Shown here piece by piece: positions 41,801 through 50,287 of a stretch of DNA of 64,000 nucleotides (position 1 is its first letter; each line of letters opens with the position of its first letter). The notes beneath the pieces were generated by a model. That model made no database searches, was not told where the DNA came from, and saw nothing but the letters and a program-made list of their open reading frames with translations. The stretch comes from JAICKM01 sp038228295 (lineage in GTDB: Bacteria > Chloroflexota > Chloroflexia > QHBQ01 > JAICKM01). The position numbers and the translations under genes were made by a program. The stretch covers positions 53,886-117,885 of the forward strand of contig JBBRPH010000007.1 of the NCBI GenBank assembly GCA_038228295.1. Reading direction: 5' to 3'.

Positions 41801-41834
41801 GCGGGAGCCGCAGGGTCATCAGGAGGATAAGTAG

Positions 41835-44114
41835 ATGCCAGAATCTAAAAAACTCGACCCTGCGGCACCCCCCCCCACCGCCAACCCGAATCCGGCCCGG
41901 CCGAGCGCCGGAGCGGACGACGAGACTCCGCGTAATAGCGTGGACCCGCGTGGCCGGGCACCGGTACCCGGCGCGCCGGCTCCACCGGCGCGCCCCAGCG
42001 TTCCACCCCGCCCCAGCGGCCCGCCTCGTCCCAGCAGCCCGCCACCCACAACCGGTGGCCCCCCCCGCCCGGCCGGTCCCGGCGGACCGCCGCGACCAAG
42101 CGGCGGCTTTGGTGGCCCGCGTCCCGCTGGGGGCGGGACCAGTCGCCCCGGCGGTGGTGGCGGCTTCGGCGGCAATCGCCCCCCTGGGGGTGGTAGTCGC
42201 CCCGCCGGCGGCTTCGGCGGCAACCGGCCCGGCGGCTTCGGCGGCAACCGACCCGGCGGCAATGGCCGGCCCGGCGGCAATGGCCGGCCCGGCTTCGGCG
42301 GTAATCGCAGTGGCGGCATGGGCGGCGGCCCACGGACCTCGGTTGTAGACCGTCGGCTGACCCCACTTATCTTGCCGCCGCAAATGTCGGTCAAAGATTT
42401 GGCCGAGGGCATGGGCGTGGGCGCGGCAGTGGTGGTCGCCGAATTGATGAAAAACGGCATCATGGCGACCATCAACCAGCAAATTGACTACGAAACGGCG
42501 GCGGTAGTCGCCACTGACCTCGGCTATACCACCGAAGAAGCGCCGCCCGACCGCGATGCTGCCGAAGCCCAACTGGCGGCGGAAATCGCGCCCGAACTCG
42601 ACCCTTTAGCTATCACCCGCCCGCCGGTCGTGACGATCATGGGCCATGTGGACCACGGCAAGACCAAACTGCTGGATGCGATTCGCTCGACCAACGTGGT
42701 CGCCTCCGAAGCCGGCGGTATTACGCAGCATATTGGGGCATCGCAGGTGGAGATCCAGGGTCGCAAAATCACCTTCCTGGATACGCCGGGCCACGAAGCC
42801 TTTACGGCCATGCGTGCGCGCGGTGCCCAAGTCACAGATATTGCCGTGCTGGTGGTCGCCGCCGACGACGGCATGATGCCGCAAACAGTCGAGGCGCTGA
42901 ACCACGCCAAAGCGGCCAATGTGCCGATCATCGTGGCGATCAACAAGATGGACAAAGAGGATGCCAACCCGGAGCGGGTGAAAACCCAACTGGCCGAGCA
43001 TAATCTGGTACCGGTCGAATGGGGCGGCGATACCGAGTATGTGCCGGTGTCGGCGCGCTCCGGTACCAACATTGACAAGTTGCTCGAAGTCATCCTCGTG
43101 GTGGCCGAGTTGCAAAACTTGAAGGCCAATCCGCAACGCGCCGCGCTGGGTGCCGTCGTAGAAGCCGAGCGCGACAAAACGCGCGGCCCGCTAGCGACGG
43201 TGCTGGTGCAAAACGGCACGCTCAACCTACGCGACTACGTGGTGGCCGGCTCCGTCTGGGGCCGCATCCGCGCCATGCAAGACGACAAAGGTCGCCGCCT
43301 ACGGAAAGCCGAACCGGCCACGCCCGTCGAGATCCAGGGACTGACCGAGGTGCCGATGGCAGGCGATGTGTTCCAGGTGGTGCCCGATGAAAAGACAGCC
43401 CGCGAGGTGTCGGAAAAACGGTCGCAGCAGTCACGCCTCAATTCGCTGATGCAGCAGACGCGCCCGCTGACGCTGGAAGATATGTTCAGCAACATCAAAG
43501 CCGGCAAGGTCAAGGAGTTGCGCTTGATCCTCAAGGCCGATGTGCGGGGCTCGCTTGAAGCGATCCGCCAGACGCTCAACGCTCAGACCACGGCTGATGT
43601 GCAGATCAAGATCCTGCACGAAGGCACCGGCGGCATCGGCGAGTCCGATGTGTCGTTGGCGGTTGCATCCGGTGCGATCATCATCGGCTTCAATGTGCGG
43701 CCCGACGTGCCGGGTAAGCGCGCCGCTGATGCCGCCCATGTGGATGTGCGCTTCTATAATATCATCTACAACCTGGTGGACGACATCAAAGCCGCCATGG
43801 TGGGGATGCTCGATCCGACCTACAAAGATCAAACCGAGGGCTTTGCCACCGTGCGTGAAGTCTATCGGCTGCCGGGCAACCTCCAAGCCGCCGGGCTGAT
43901 CGTCAGCGACGGCAAGATCACACGCGCCGGTACCGTGCGCGTTTTGCGGAACGGCACCGTGGTTCACGAAGGCGCGGTCAAAGCACTCAAACGCTTCAAG
44001 GACGACGTGCGCGACGTGGCCGCCGGCTACGAGTGCGGCCTAACCCTGGAGTCGTTCAACGACTTCCAGGTGGGCGACAGCCTGGAGTTCTATCACAAAG
44101 AACGCGTTAGCTAA
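41835..44114 (+). CDS. infB: Translation initiation factor IF-2
   Basis: GTPase that brings initiator fMet-tRNA to the 30S subunit and promotes subunit joining. The 759-aa protein has a low-complexity Pro/Gly/Arg-rich N-terminus (about 1-175), the IF2_N segment (VKDLAEGMGVGAAVVV), then the G domain with G1 GHVDHGKT (about 270-277), DTPGHEAF and NKMD. Domains II-IV follow and end in GLTLESFNDFQVGD. AGGAGG precedes the ATG. It is in the standard place between rnpM and rbfA. The N-terminal DNA is a run of ggc/ccg repeats. Confidence 0.98.
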   Translation: MPESKKLDPAAPPPTANPNPARPSAGADDETPRNSVDPRGRAPVPGAPAPPARPSVPPRPSGPPRPSSPPPTTGGPPRPAGPGGPPRPSGGFGGPRPAGGGTSRPGGGGGFGGNRPPGGGSRPAGGFGGNRPGGFGGNRPGGNGRPGGNGRPGFGGNRSGGMGGGPRTSVVDRRLTPLILPPQMSVKDLAEGMGVGAAVVVAELMKNGIMATINQQIDYETAAVVATDLGYTTEEAPPDRDAAEAQLAAEIAPELDPLAITRPPVVTIMGHVDHGKTKLLDAIRSTNVVASEAGGITQHIGASQVEIQGRKITFLDTPGHEAFTAMRARGAQVTDIAVLVVAADDGMMPQTVEALNHAKAANVPIIVAINKMDKEDANPERVKTQLAEHNLVPVEWGGDTEYVPVSARSGTNIDKLLEVILVVAELQNLKANPQRAALGAVVEAERDKTRGPLATVLVQNGTLNLRDYVVAGSVWGRIRAMQDDKGRRLRKAEPATPVEIQGLTEVPMAGDVFQVVPDEKTAREVSEKRSQQSRLNSLMQQTRPLTLEDMFSNIKAGKVKELRLILKADVRGSLEAIRQTLNAQTTADVQIKILHEGTGGIGESDVSLAVASGAIIIGFNVRPDVPGKRAADAAHVDVRFYNIIYNLVDDIKAAMVGMLDPTYKDQTEGFATVREVYRLPGNLQAAGLIVSDGKITRAGTVRVLRNGTVVHEGAVKALKRFKDDVRDVAAGYECGLTLESFNDFQVGDSLEFYHKERVS

Positions 44115-44174
44115 TCAGGCATCAGGGGTCAGGGTCAGGGGTCAGGGTTTCGTCGCCTGATCCTGACCCCTGAT
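44114..44174. repeat. Inverted heptamer arrays between infB and rbfA
   Basis: atcaggc, atcaggg, gtcaggg and further tcaggg units (44114-44148) are followed by complementary cctgatcctgacccctgata (44156-44175). The RNA would fold into a hairpin in the operon just before rbfA. Confidence 0.8.
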
Positions 44175-44193
44175 AGCTTTCACGAGGTGTACT

Positions 44194-44622
44194 ATGCCGA
44201 CACGCCGCCAACAACAGGTCGCCGACCTGATCCAACGCGAGATCAGTGTGCTGATCCTGCGCGGATTGAAAGACCCCCGGTTGGGCTTCCTGACCGTAAC
44301 CAGTGTCGAAGTGACCCCCGATCTTAAGATCGCCCGCGTCTTCTACAGCGTCATGGGCACTCCGGAGGAGCAAAAGGCCACGCAAACCGCGTTGCAAGGG
44401 GCCACCGGATATTTGCGGCACGAACTAGCCGGACGCATTGATCTGCGCTACGCGCCCGAAATCCAGTTCCGCAACGACCCTTCTATCGCACAAGGCGACC
44501 GCATTTCTCGCCTGCTAGCCGAAATTGGGCAAGAGCCGCACGCCGAAACTAAGCAGGCGCCGCACGCCGTAGTGGAAGCCGGTGGTACAACAGAAGAAAC
44601 GGCACCGGAGGGCCGGCAATGA
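44194..44622 (+). CDS. rbfA: Ribosome-binding factor A
   Basis: Binds the 30S subunit and helps 16S rRNA 5'-end maturation. In the 142-aa protein the RbfA domain (about 1-110) starts PTRRQQQVADLIQREISVLI and contains DPRLGFLTVTSVEVTPDL and RYAPEIQFRNDPS. The last 30 residues are acidic and extra. ACGAGG lies before the ATG. Its stop overlaps the next start by 4 bp. Confidence 0.95.
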   Translation: MPTRRQQQVADLIQREISVLILRGLKDPRLGFLTVTSVEVTPDLKIARVFYSVMGTPEEQKATQTALQGATGYLRHELAGRIDLRYAPEIQFRNDPSIAQGDRISRLLAEIGQEPHAETKQAPHAVVEAGGTTEETAPEGRQ

Positions 44623-45674
44623 GTGAGACCGCAACGGCGACCCGCCCACAGATCACGCGCCTAGGCGGCGGTAGCCGCCCGCCGCTCGGCATAGACGACT
44701 ATGCGGCGGCGGTGGCCTTCCTGGCGGCACCACAACGCATCTGGATGGTGCTGCACGTCAGCCCCGACGGTGATTCACTGGGCAGTAATCTGGGCCTGGC
44801 GCGGGTGCTGCGTCAAGCTGGGCATGATGTCACCGTGCTGTCCGCCGATCCCTTGCCGGAAATATTCAACCCGCTGCTGGCCGCGGATCCCACGGCGCGG
44901 GTGGTAGTCGGCAGCGCGTCACCCGGTCCACCGCCCGATGCCTGGGTCATCCTTGATTGCAGCGATCCGCCCCGGCTCGGTCATATCTATACCAATCATA
45001 AAGCACTGTTCACCGACCGCCCCATCCTCAACATAGACCACCATCATACCAACGTGTTGTTCGGCGACATCAATCTAGTAGACGCGAGCGCGGCCGCCGT
45101 GGGCGAACAGGTGCCGTTGTTGCTTGAGGCGTTGGGCCTCGTGCCCGATGCTGTGGCCGCGCAATGGCTGCTGCTGGGTATCGTCACCGATACCATCGGC
45201 TTCCGCACCTCGAACACCAGCGCGCGCACCGTGGCGAATGCCGCCCGGTTGATGGAGCGCGGCGCAAGCCTCTACACGATCACCGACGGGATGTTCAACA
45301 CGCGCCCGCTGCCCCAGGTACTGCTCTGGAGCCGCGCGCTGGCCGGAGTTAAGACCGATGGGCGCACGCTCTGGACCACCGTCAGCCATGAAATGCTGCG
45401 CGAGACGGGCGCTAAAGACGAGGAGGCCGAAGGTATTGCCTCGTTCCTGGCCGGCGTGCGCAGCCACAAAGTTTTTGCCCTGCTCAAAGAGCGCGGCGAC
45501 GGCACACGGGTCAGCCTACGCTCCAATCCCGGCGTAGATGTATCGGCGATTGCTACGCAGTTCGGCGGCGGCGGTCACAAGCAAGCCGCCGGTTGCACCA
45601 TCCCGGCCATCGGCGCAAGCGCCGAAGAGCAACTGCTGACCGCGATTGCACACGTACTTGGCCCGCTCGAATAA
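44619..45674 (+). CDS. nrnA: DHH-family phosphoesterase (NrnA-like oligoribonuclease/pAp phosphatase)
   Basis: Degrades nanoRNAs of 2-5 nt and/or dephosphorylates 3'-phosphoadenosine-5'-phosphate. Visible DHH motifs in the 351-aa protein are HVSPDGDSLGS (46-56), DCSD (113-116), and DHHHTN (140-145). The C-terminal DHHA1 motif GGGGHKQAAG (about 322-331) binds substrate. nrnA after rbfA is a common gene order, and truB normally follows; here a McrBC-like pair comes between. It overlaps rbfA by ATGA-type coupling. Confidence 0.93.
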   Translation: MSETATATRPQITRLGGGSRPPLGIDDYAAAVAFLAAPQRIWMVLHVSPDGDSLGSNLGLARVLRQAGHDVTVLSADPLPEIFNPLLAADPTARVVVGSASPGPPPDAWVILDCSDPPRLGHIYTNHKALFTDRPILNIDHHHTNVLFGDINLVDASAAAVGEQVPLLLEALGLVPDAVAAQWLLLGIVTDTIGFRTSNTSARTVANAARLMERGASLYTITDGMFNTRPLPQVLLWSRALAGVKTDGRTLWTTVSHEMLRETGAKDEEAEGIASFLAGVRSHKVFALLKERGDGTRVSLRSNPGVDVSAIATQFGGGGHKQAAGCTIPAIGASAEEQLLTAIAHVLGPLE

Positions 45675-45771
45675 GCATTTCGACATAAAGGAGCCGGCGT
45701 AATGACAAGGCGTTATTCTTGTATCCTAAAGGGACAGCCTCTCATGATTCCTAGCGAAAGGATCGGGACCG

Positions 45772-47592
45772 ATGGTTACCACCCCCGCCGAACAGCCGAG
45801 TTCAGCCGTCCGTCTGTGGACGCCACAGGAGGGATCGGGGGAACGTCAGGGCTTCTTAATTAAGGTTAATAAGCACATTCAACGCTTTGACGGCACCATT
45901 TGCCGTGACGCACGTAATGTCCAATGTGGCGCATCCGAAAGTTTTCGTACTAATTTTTGTAGCCAAAACCGACCCGATTGCCACGATATGAACCTCTTTG
46001 CCGCGCGCGACCCATTTATCCGGCGCCGCGTGAATTATGAAGGCTCCGAACTCATTGAGGACATTCGCCAGAACGATTTATTGCTCTTTTGGACCTATCA
46101 GATCCACGGTCGCCCGGCGCAAAACCCTATCTTATGCGGCTTATATGTCACCGACGGCATTGATGTAGACGATAGCATGGTGCCACCGCTCTACACCATT
46201 TATCCGGAGAGCAACACAGCGCTGTATATTGACTGGCCGCTGGATGCCGATCCGGTGTTGCGCCGCGCGCTGGGCGAACACCGCTGGACCAAGCAGTTAG
46301 CCGAAACCGACTTGCCCTGGATCTTGAACTGGCTACGTGATCGCGTGGATGAGCGCGCCCGTCAAATGCGCGGCCGCCAGAGTTATGAGGAGCAGCTAGC
46401 ATTACTGGACCGGCTGATTGAGGAAGTAGGCGATGCCGGCATAGACACCAGTGCGCCGATGTATGCCAAATTTGCCGGCGCAGGCGCGTTGACCTTGCCG
46501 CTGGCGCCGGCGCCGGCGCACATGCCGGTGCCGCGATCGGGGGCGGCCGGCGGCGCGCTGGGCACACGCCCGGCCGGCAGCGGGTCACCGGTAACCCGCC
46601 TACAGAGCATGGCGAGCAGTCGCCAACTCCACTACCCACTGCCGCTGCTGACACGCTTCCACATCGCCGTCGCCACCCACCCACTGGTTGTGCTGAGTGG
46701 TCGGTCGGGTAGCGGCAAAACGGGCCTGAGCCGCGTCTATGCCGAAGCCGAGAGCGCAGTTTACACGTTTGTGCAGGTGCGCCCCGATTGGGTCAGTCCG
46801 TCCTATCTATGGGGCGTGTACGACTACCTGGCCGGCTGTTTCACGCCGACCGAATTTGCCCGCCGCGTGCGGGAAGCCGGCGACGAATGGAACCGGGCGC
46901 GCCAGACCGGACGCACACCGCAGGCCTATGTGTTTTGCCTGGACGAGATGAACCTGGCCCGCATCGAACATTACTTCAGCGATGTGCTGGCCGCGATGGA
47001 GCAGCCGGTGGGCGAACGCTGGGTGGAACTCTATAGCGCGGCCTTGCTCGACAAGCAAGGCTTCCCTTCGCGGCTGCCGATCACGCCCAACGTGCGCTTT
47101 ATCGGCACCATCAACGTAGACGAGACGACTCACGTCCTCAGCCCCAAGGTAGTGGATCGCGCCCATTTTATCCGCATTGATCAAGTGGATCTGCACGAAT
47201 TGCGGGCGCTGTTGACGGAGGCGTATGACCCGGCGCTGCTTGACTTTGTCTTCCGCCATCTGGAAGAGATCCACCGCCGCATGGCCGACGACCCCAGCCA
47301 GCAGTTTGGCTACCGGGTGGCGCGTCAGATCTTGGACTGGGTGCGCGCGGCCACCGGCACGCCCTATAACCTGGCCCCAGAGACGGCGCTTGACGGCGGT
47401 ATCAGCCAGAAAATCCTGCCGCGTTTGCAAATTGACCCCGATAACGACGCGCAGATGGCGATGTTCGACAAGCTGCTGGCCTATTTCGAGCAGTTCGATC
47501 AGGCTACCACCGGCTTTGATGAAACGCTGCGCTGGTTGCGTTCTCGGCATGAGCGGCTCAACCTAGCGGAGGCGGTGAGTGGACAGCAATAG
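45772..47592 (+). CDS. McrB-like AAA+ NTPase with Cys-rich N-terminal domain
   Basis: A 606-aa protein of the McrB branch of AAA+ enzymes, which in type IV restriction systems translocate DNA and drive a McrC nuclease. The core has Walker A GRSGSGKT (310-317), the McrB-type Walker B VFCLDEMNLARIEHYF (387-402), and the sensor region GTINVDETTHVLSPKVVDRA (445-464). Residues about 25-155 are an N-terminal domain I do not recognise; it holds Cys44, Cys52, Cys63, Cys70 and His71, which could bind Zn or an Fe-S cluster and may be the target-recognition part. A charged helix (about 185-222) and a Pro/Ala linker join the two. AAAGGAT is upstream of ATG 45772. Its end overlaps the partner gene by 14 bp. 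Neighbours are nrnA and truB. Confidence 0.82.
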   Translation: MVTTPAEQPSSAVRLWTPQEGSGERQGFLIKVNKHIQRFDGTICRDARNVQCGASESFRTNFCSQNRPDCHDMNLFAARDPFIRRRVNYEGSELIEDIRQNDLLLFWTYQIHGRPAQNPILCGLYVTDGIDVDDSMVPPLYTIYPESNTALYIDWPLDADPVLRRALGEHRWTKQLAETDLPWILNWLRDRVDERARQMRGRQSYEEQLALLDRLIEEVGDAGIDTSAPMYAKFAGAGALTLPLAPAPAHMPVPRSGAAGGALGTRPAGSGSPVTRLQSMASSRQLHYPLPLLTRFHIAVATHPLVVLSGRSGSGKTGLSRVYAEAESAVYTFVQVRPDWVSPSYLWGVYDYLAGCFTPTEFARRVREAGDEWNRARQTGRTPQAYVFCLDEMNLARIEHYFSDVLAAMEQPVGERWVELYSAALLDKQGFPSRLPITPNVRFIGTINVDETTHVLSPKVVDRAHFIRIDQVDLHELRALLTEAYDPALLDFVFRHLEEIHRRMADDPSQQFGYRVARQILDWVRAATGTPYNLAPETALDGGISQKILPRLQIDPDNDAQMAMFDKLLAYFEQFDQATTGFDETLRWLRSRHERLNLAEAVSGQQ

Positions 47593-49369
47593 CGGCACAC
47601 CGTTGCTGCCGCTAGACGGAATCACGCTGCTACTGGACGGCGAACCGGTGGCCTGGGGTGATGAATTGACGCTGCCCGCCGCCACGCCCCTGGCACTGGC
47701 CCTGCGCTGCGAACCGAGCGTGACCCAGCACGGCGGCACACTGGGCCTGCGCCTGGAACCGGACAGTGAGTCGGAAGTAGAGCGGGCAGGCGGGCAGGCT
47801 CCGTGGCTGGCGGTGCCGTTGGAAGTCGCCGGCCCGCATCGGCGCGCCGCCCCGCCCTGGTGGCAGCAAGAGTTCGCGGGTCAACGGCGGCCCGGCGACC
47901 TGTTGGTGCTGCTCACCTGGCGCGGCGGGACGGTGGACGGTGCGGAAGTGCTGATCCATTTTCAACTCGACCCTGCCGACCAACAACGCTACGAGTATAT
48001 GCGCGCTGTCTTGAGCGGCCAGGATGAGCGGGTGTTGCGCGACCCCAACAGCGTGATTGCGGGCAGCAACCAGAATGCCCCGACCACGCCGCACACGCGC
48101 CTGGAAGCACGCTGGACGGCCGTCCGCAAGGCGCACGAAGGGTTGACCGGCGCGCTACAACCAATCCTCAGCAGCCCGCAAACCCGCCTGAGCCACGCCA
48201 TTGAGACGCTAGAGTGGTCGGCGCAGACAGGTAGCCGGGCACTGGCCGGGGCCGGCCCCGCACCCGGCACGCCCTGGATGGCGGCACCGCCCGGATCGGG
48301 CCTCGCCTTCAGCCGCCTGCCGCAGCGTTTGGTGCGGCCCTATGCGGAGATCCGCCATGATGTGCCGGCCAACCGCTATGTGCGGCACACGATAGACCTG
48401 CTGATCAGTGAAGCGCGTGCGGTGGAACACGAGGCTGCCGACCGCGCCGCCGAAATCGCCGGCCGCCTCAAGGGGCCGCTGCACGGCCGGCGGCGCGAAC
48501 GGTTGGAAGCCGCCGCCGGCGACTACCGTCGGATCGCCGCCGGCGCGGGACGCTTGCGCCGCCACTGCGTCAACGATTGGCTAGGGCGTAGCTTTCTCGG
48601 CACACTGCGCCCTGCCTCCCCGCAAGCGACCGACCTGGTGTGGCGCGACAACACTTACTATCGCCGAGTGCGCTACATCCGCCGCATCTTAGAAGCCGAA
48701 CTACGCAGCACTGAAGATGCACTACTCAACAGCGATGTCGCCACGCCGACCATTTCGATCAACGTCATGTACGAACTATGGACGGCTATGCTGCTGCTTG
48801 AAACGCTCTGCACCGGCTTCGGTTGCCGGTTACTCCGTAAAGGCGGCTATGCTGTAGCGCCGACCGCCGCACCCAACTATCTGCTCAACCGGGGGTCGTC
48901 AGCGGAACTACGTGCACCGTCGGGCAAACGGCTGGTTTTGCGCTTCGATCTGGAGTACCCCGCTTGGCGCGACCCGCACAGCCCGCCGCCGGCCTACGGC
49001 GTGGATCGACGCACACAGACGCAGGCCAAAGGCCGACCCGATCTGGCGCTCGAAGTGTGGGACGACGAGACGCACACCCGTGTGCCGCGCATCATCACCT
49101 GCGATGTTACCTGGAGCGAGCGACTGGATACGCAAGTGACCAAGTTTCTCTACCGCGAATCGATCCGCGATTTCACGACCACCGGCACCAGTGGTCGCCC
49201 GGCCCGCCCTGTGCTGGGGAGTTGGGTAATCTATCCCGGCCCGCCGGACGATATTGATTATGAGGACGATTACCGCACCGGACGCTTGCCGCTCGACCCC
49301 AGCGCTGAAGCCGGCACCTTGCTGGCCGTCACGCTCGATCCGTTGCTGCGGCTGGCGGGGGCGCTGTGA
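47579..49369 (+). CDS. DUF2357/PD-(D/E)XK-like partner of the McrB-like protein (McrC-like)
   Basis: A 596-aa protein. Its first half fits the DUF2357 type (early beta-rich region, then YAEIRHDVPANRYVRHTIDL and a long helical stretch). Its second half has MYELWTAMLLLETL and then GRPDLALEVW (about 485-494) ... IITCDVTWSE (about 505-514), the layout of a PDDEXK_7/DUF524 nuclease. In that motif PD (487-488) and D509 are in place, but the usual Lys of (D/E)xK is Thr511, so cleavage activity is doubtful or uses a shifted Lys. McrC-type proteins join DUF2357 and a PD-(D/E)XK domain, so this is the likely McrC equivalent. It starts at GTG 47579 with GGAGG upstream, inside the mcrB-like gene. Its stop overlaps the truB start. 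Confidence 0.75.
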   Translation: MDSNSGTPLLPLDGITLLLDGEPVAWGDELTLPAATPLALALRCEPSVTQHGGTLGLRLEPDSESEVERAGGQAPWLAVPLEVAGPHRRAAPPWWQQEFAGQRRPGDLLVLLTWRGGTVDGAEVLIHFQLDPADQQRYEYMRAVLSGQDERVLRDPNSVIAGSNQNAPTTPHTRLEARWTAVRKAHEGLTGALQPILSSPQTRLSHAIETLEWSAQTGSRALAGAGPAPGTPWMAAPPGSGLAFSRLPQRLVRPYAEIRHDVPANRYVRHTIDLLISEARAVEHEAADRAAEIAGRLKGPLHGRRRERLEAAAGDYRRIAAGAGRLRRHCVNDWLGRSFLGTLRPASPQATDLVWRDNTYYRRVRYIRRILEAELRSTEDALLNSDVATPTISINVMYELWTAMLLLETLCTGFGCRLLRKGGYAVAPTAAPNYLLNRGSSAELRAPSGKRLVLRFDLEYPAWRDPHSPPPAYGVDRRTQTQAKGRPDLALEVWDDETHTRVPRIITCDVTWSERLDTQVTKFLYRESIRDFTTTGTSGRPARPVLGSWVIYPGPPDDIDYEDDYRTGRLPLDPSAEAGTLLAVTLDPLLRLAGAL

Positions 49370-50283
49370 TAGAGGTCAAGCCCCCACCGCCGGCGGGCGT
49401 GCTGGTGATTGATAAGCCCTTGGGACTGACTTCGTTCGATGTGGTGGCGCGCGTGCGGCGCATCTGCGGCCTCAAGACAGTCGGCCACGCCGGGACGCTG
49501 GACCCGCTGGCGACGGGCGTGCTGCCGGTCTGTCTCGGCCCGGCCACGCGGCTGATCGAGTACCTCGCCGATGCAAGCAAAGCGTATCGGGCCGTGGTGC
49601 GGCTAGGCGCGACCAGTGCGACCTACGACGGCGAGGGACCAATCACGCCGACAGTAGCCGATCCTGCGGCGCTACCGGACGCGGCGACGGTCGCCGCCGC
49701 GCCGGCCGCTTTTCGCGGACCACAAACACAGTTACCGCCGATGCACTCTGCCGTGCAGCAAGGCGGCAAGCGGCTCTATGAGTTGGCCCGCGCCGGCATC
49801 ACCGTCGAGCGCACCCCACGTCCGGTCACGATTTACACGCTTGACCTGCTGGATTACACGCCGCCCGACCTCACGCTGCACGTCGAATGCAGCAAAGGCA
49901 CCTACATCCGCAGCCTAGCCCACGACCTGGGCGCGGCGCTCGGTTGCGGCGCTTACTTGGCCGGACTGATCCGTACACGCCACGGCCCGTTTGCGCTAAG
50001 CGATGCGATCAGCCTGGCCGATCTGGAAGCGGCGCAAGCCGCCGGGCAATTGGCCGCCGTGTTACGCCCACCTGATCTGCTGGTACAAAGCTGGCCGCGT
50101 GTAGACTTAGATGCCGCCGCCGCCCTCCGATTGGCGCAGGGGCAGCCCCTCGCCCACCCAGCACCCACTGCCGGCGAAGATGCCGTGCGCCTGCGCGCCT
50201 ACGGCCCTGACGGACGTTTCCTGGCTGTGGTATACTGGGACGCGGCACGGGCAATCTGGCATCCGGCAAAAGTGTTTCTGTAG
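49366..50283 (+). CDS. truB: tRNA pseudouridine(55) synthase
   Basis: Makes pseudouridine 55 in the T-loop of tRNAs. The 305-aa protein has GVLVIDKPLGLTSFDVV, the catalytic Asp46 in GHAGTLDPLATGVL, and the RYE-equivalent KRLYELAR; the C-terminal PUA-like part ends in KVFL. The GTG start at 49366 overlaps the previous stop (GTGA), so truB translation depends on ribosomes leaving the McrC-like gene. The spot after rbfA/nrnA and before ribF is standard. Confidence 0.96.
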   Translation: MIEVKPPPPAGVLVIDKPLGLTSFDVVARVRRICGLKTVGHAGTLDPLATGVLPVCLGPATRLIEYLADASKAYRAVVRLGATSATYDGEGPITPTVADPAALPDAATVAAAPAAFRGPQTQLPPMHSAVQQGGKRLYELARAGITVERTPRPVTIYTLDLLDYTPPDLTLHVECSKGTYIRSLAHDLGAALGCGAYLAGLIRTRHGPFALSDAISLADLEAAQAAGQLAAVLRPPDLLVQSWPRVDLDAAAALRLAQGQPLAHPAPTAGEDAVRLRAYGPDGRFLAVVYWDAARAIWHPAKVFL

Positions 50284-50287
50284 GGAT

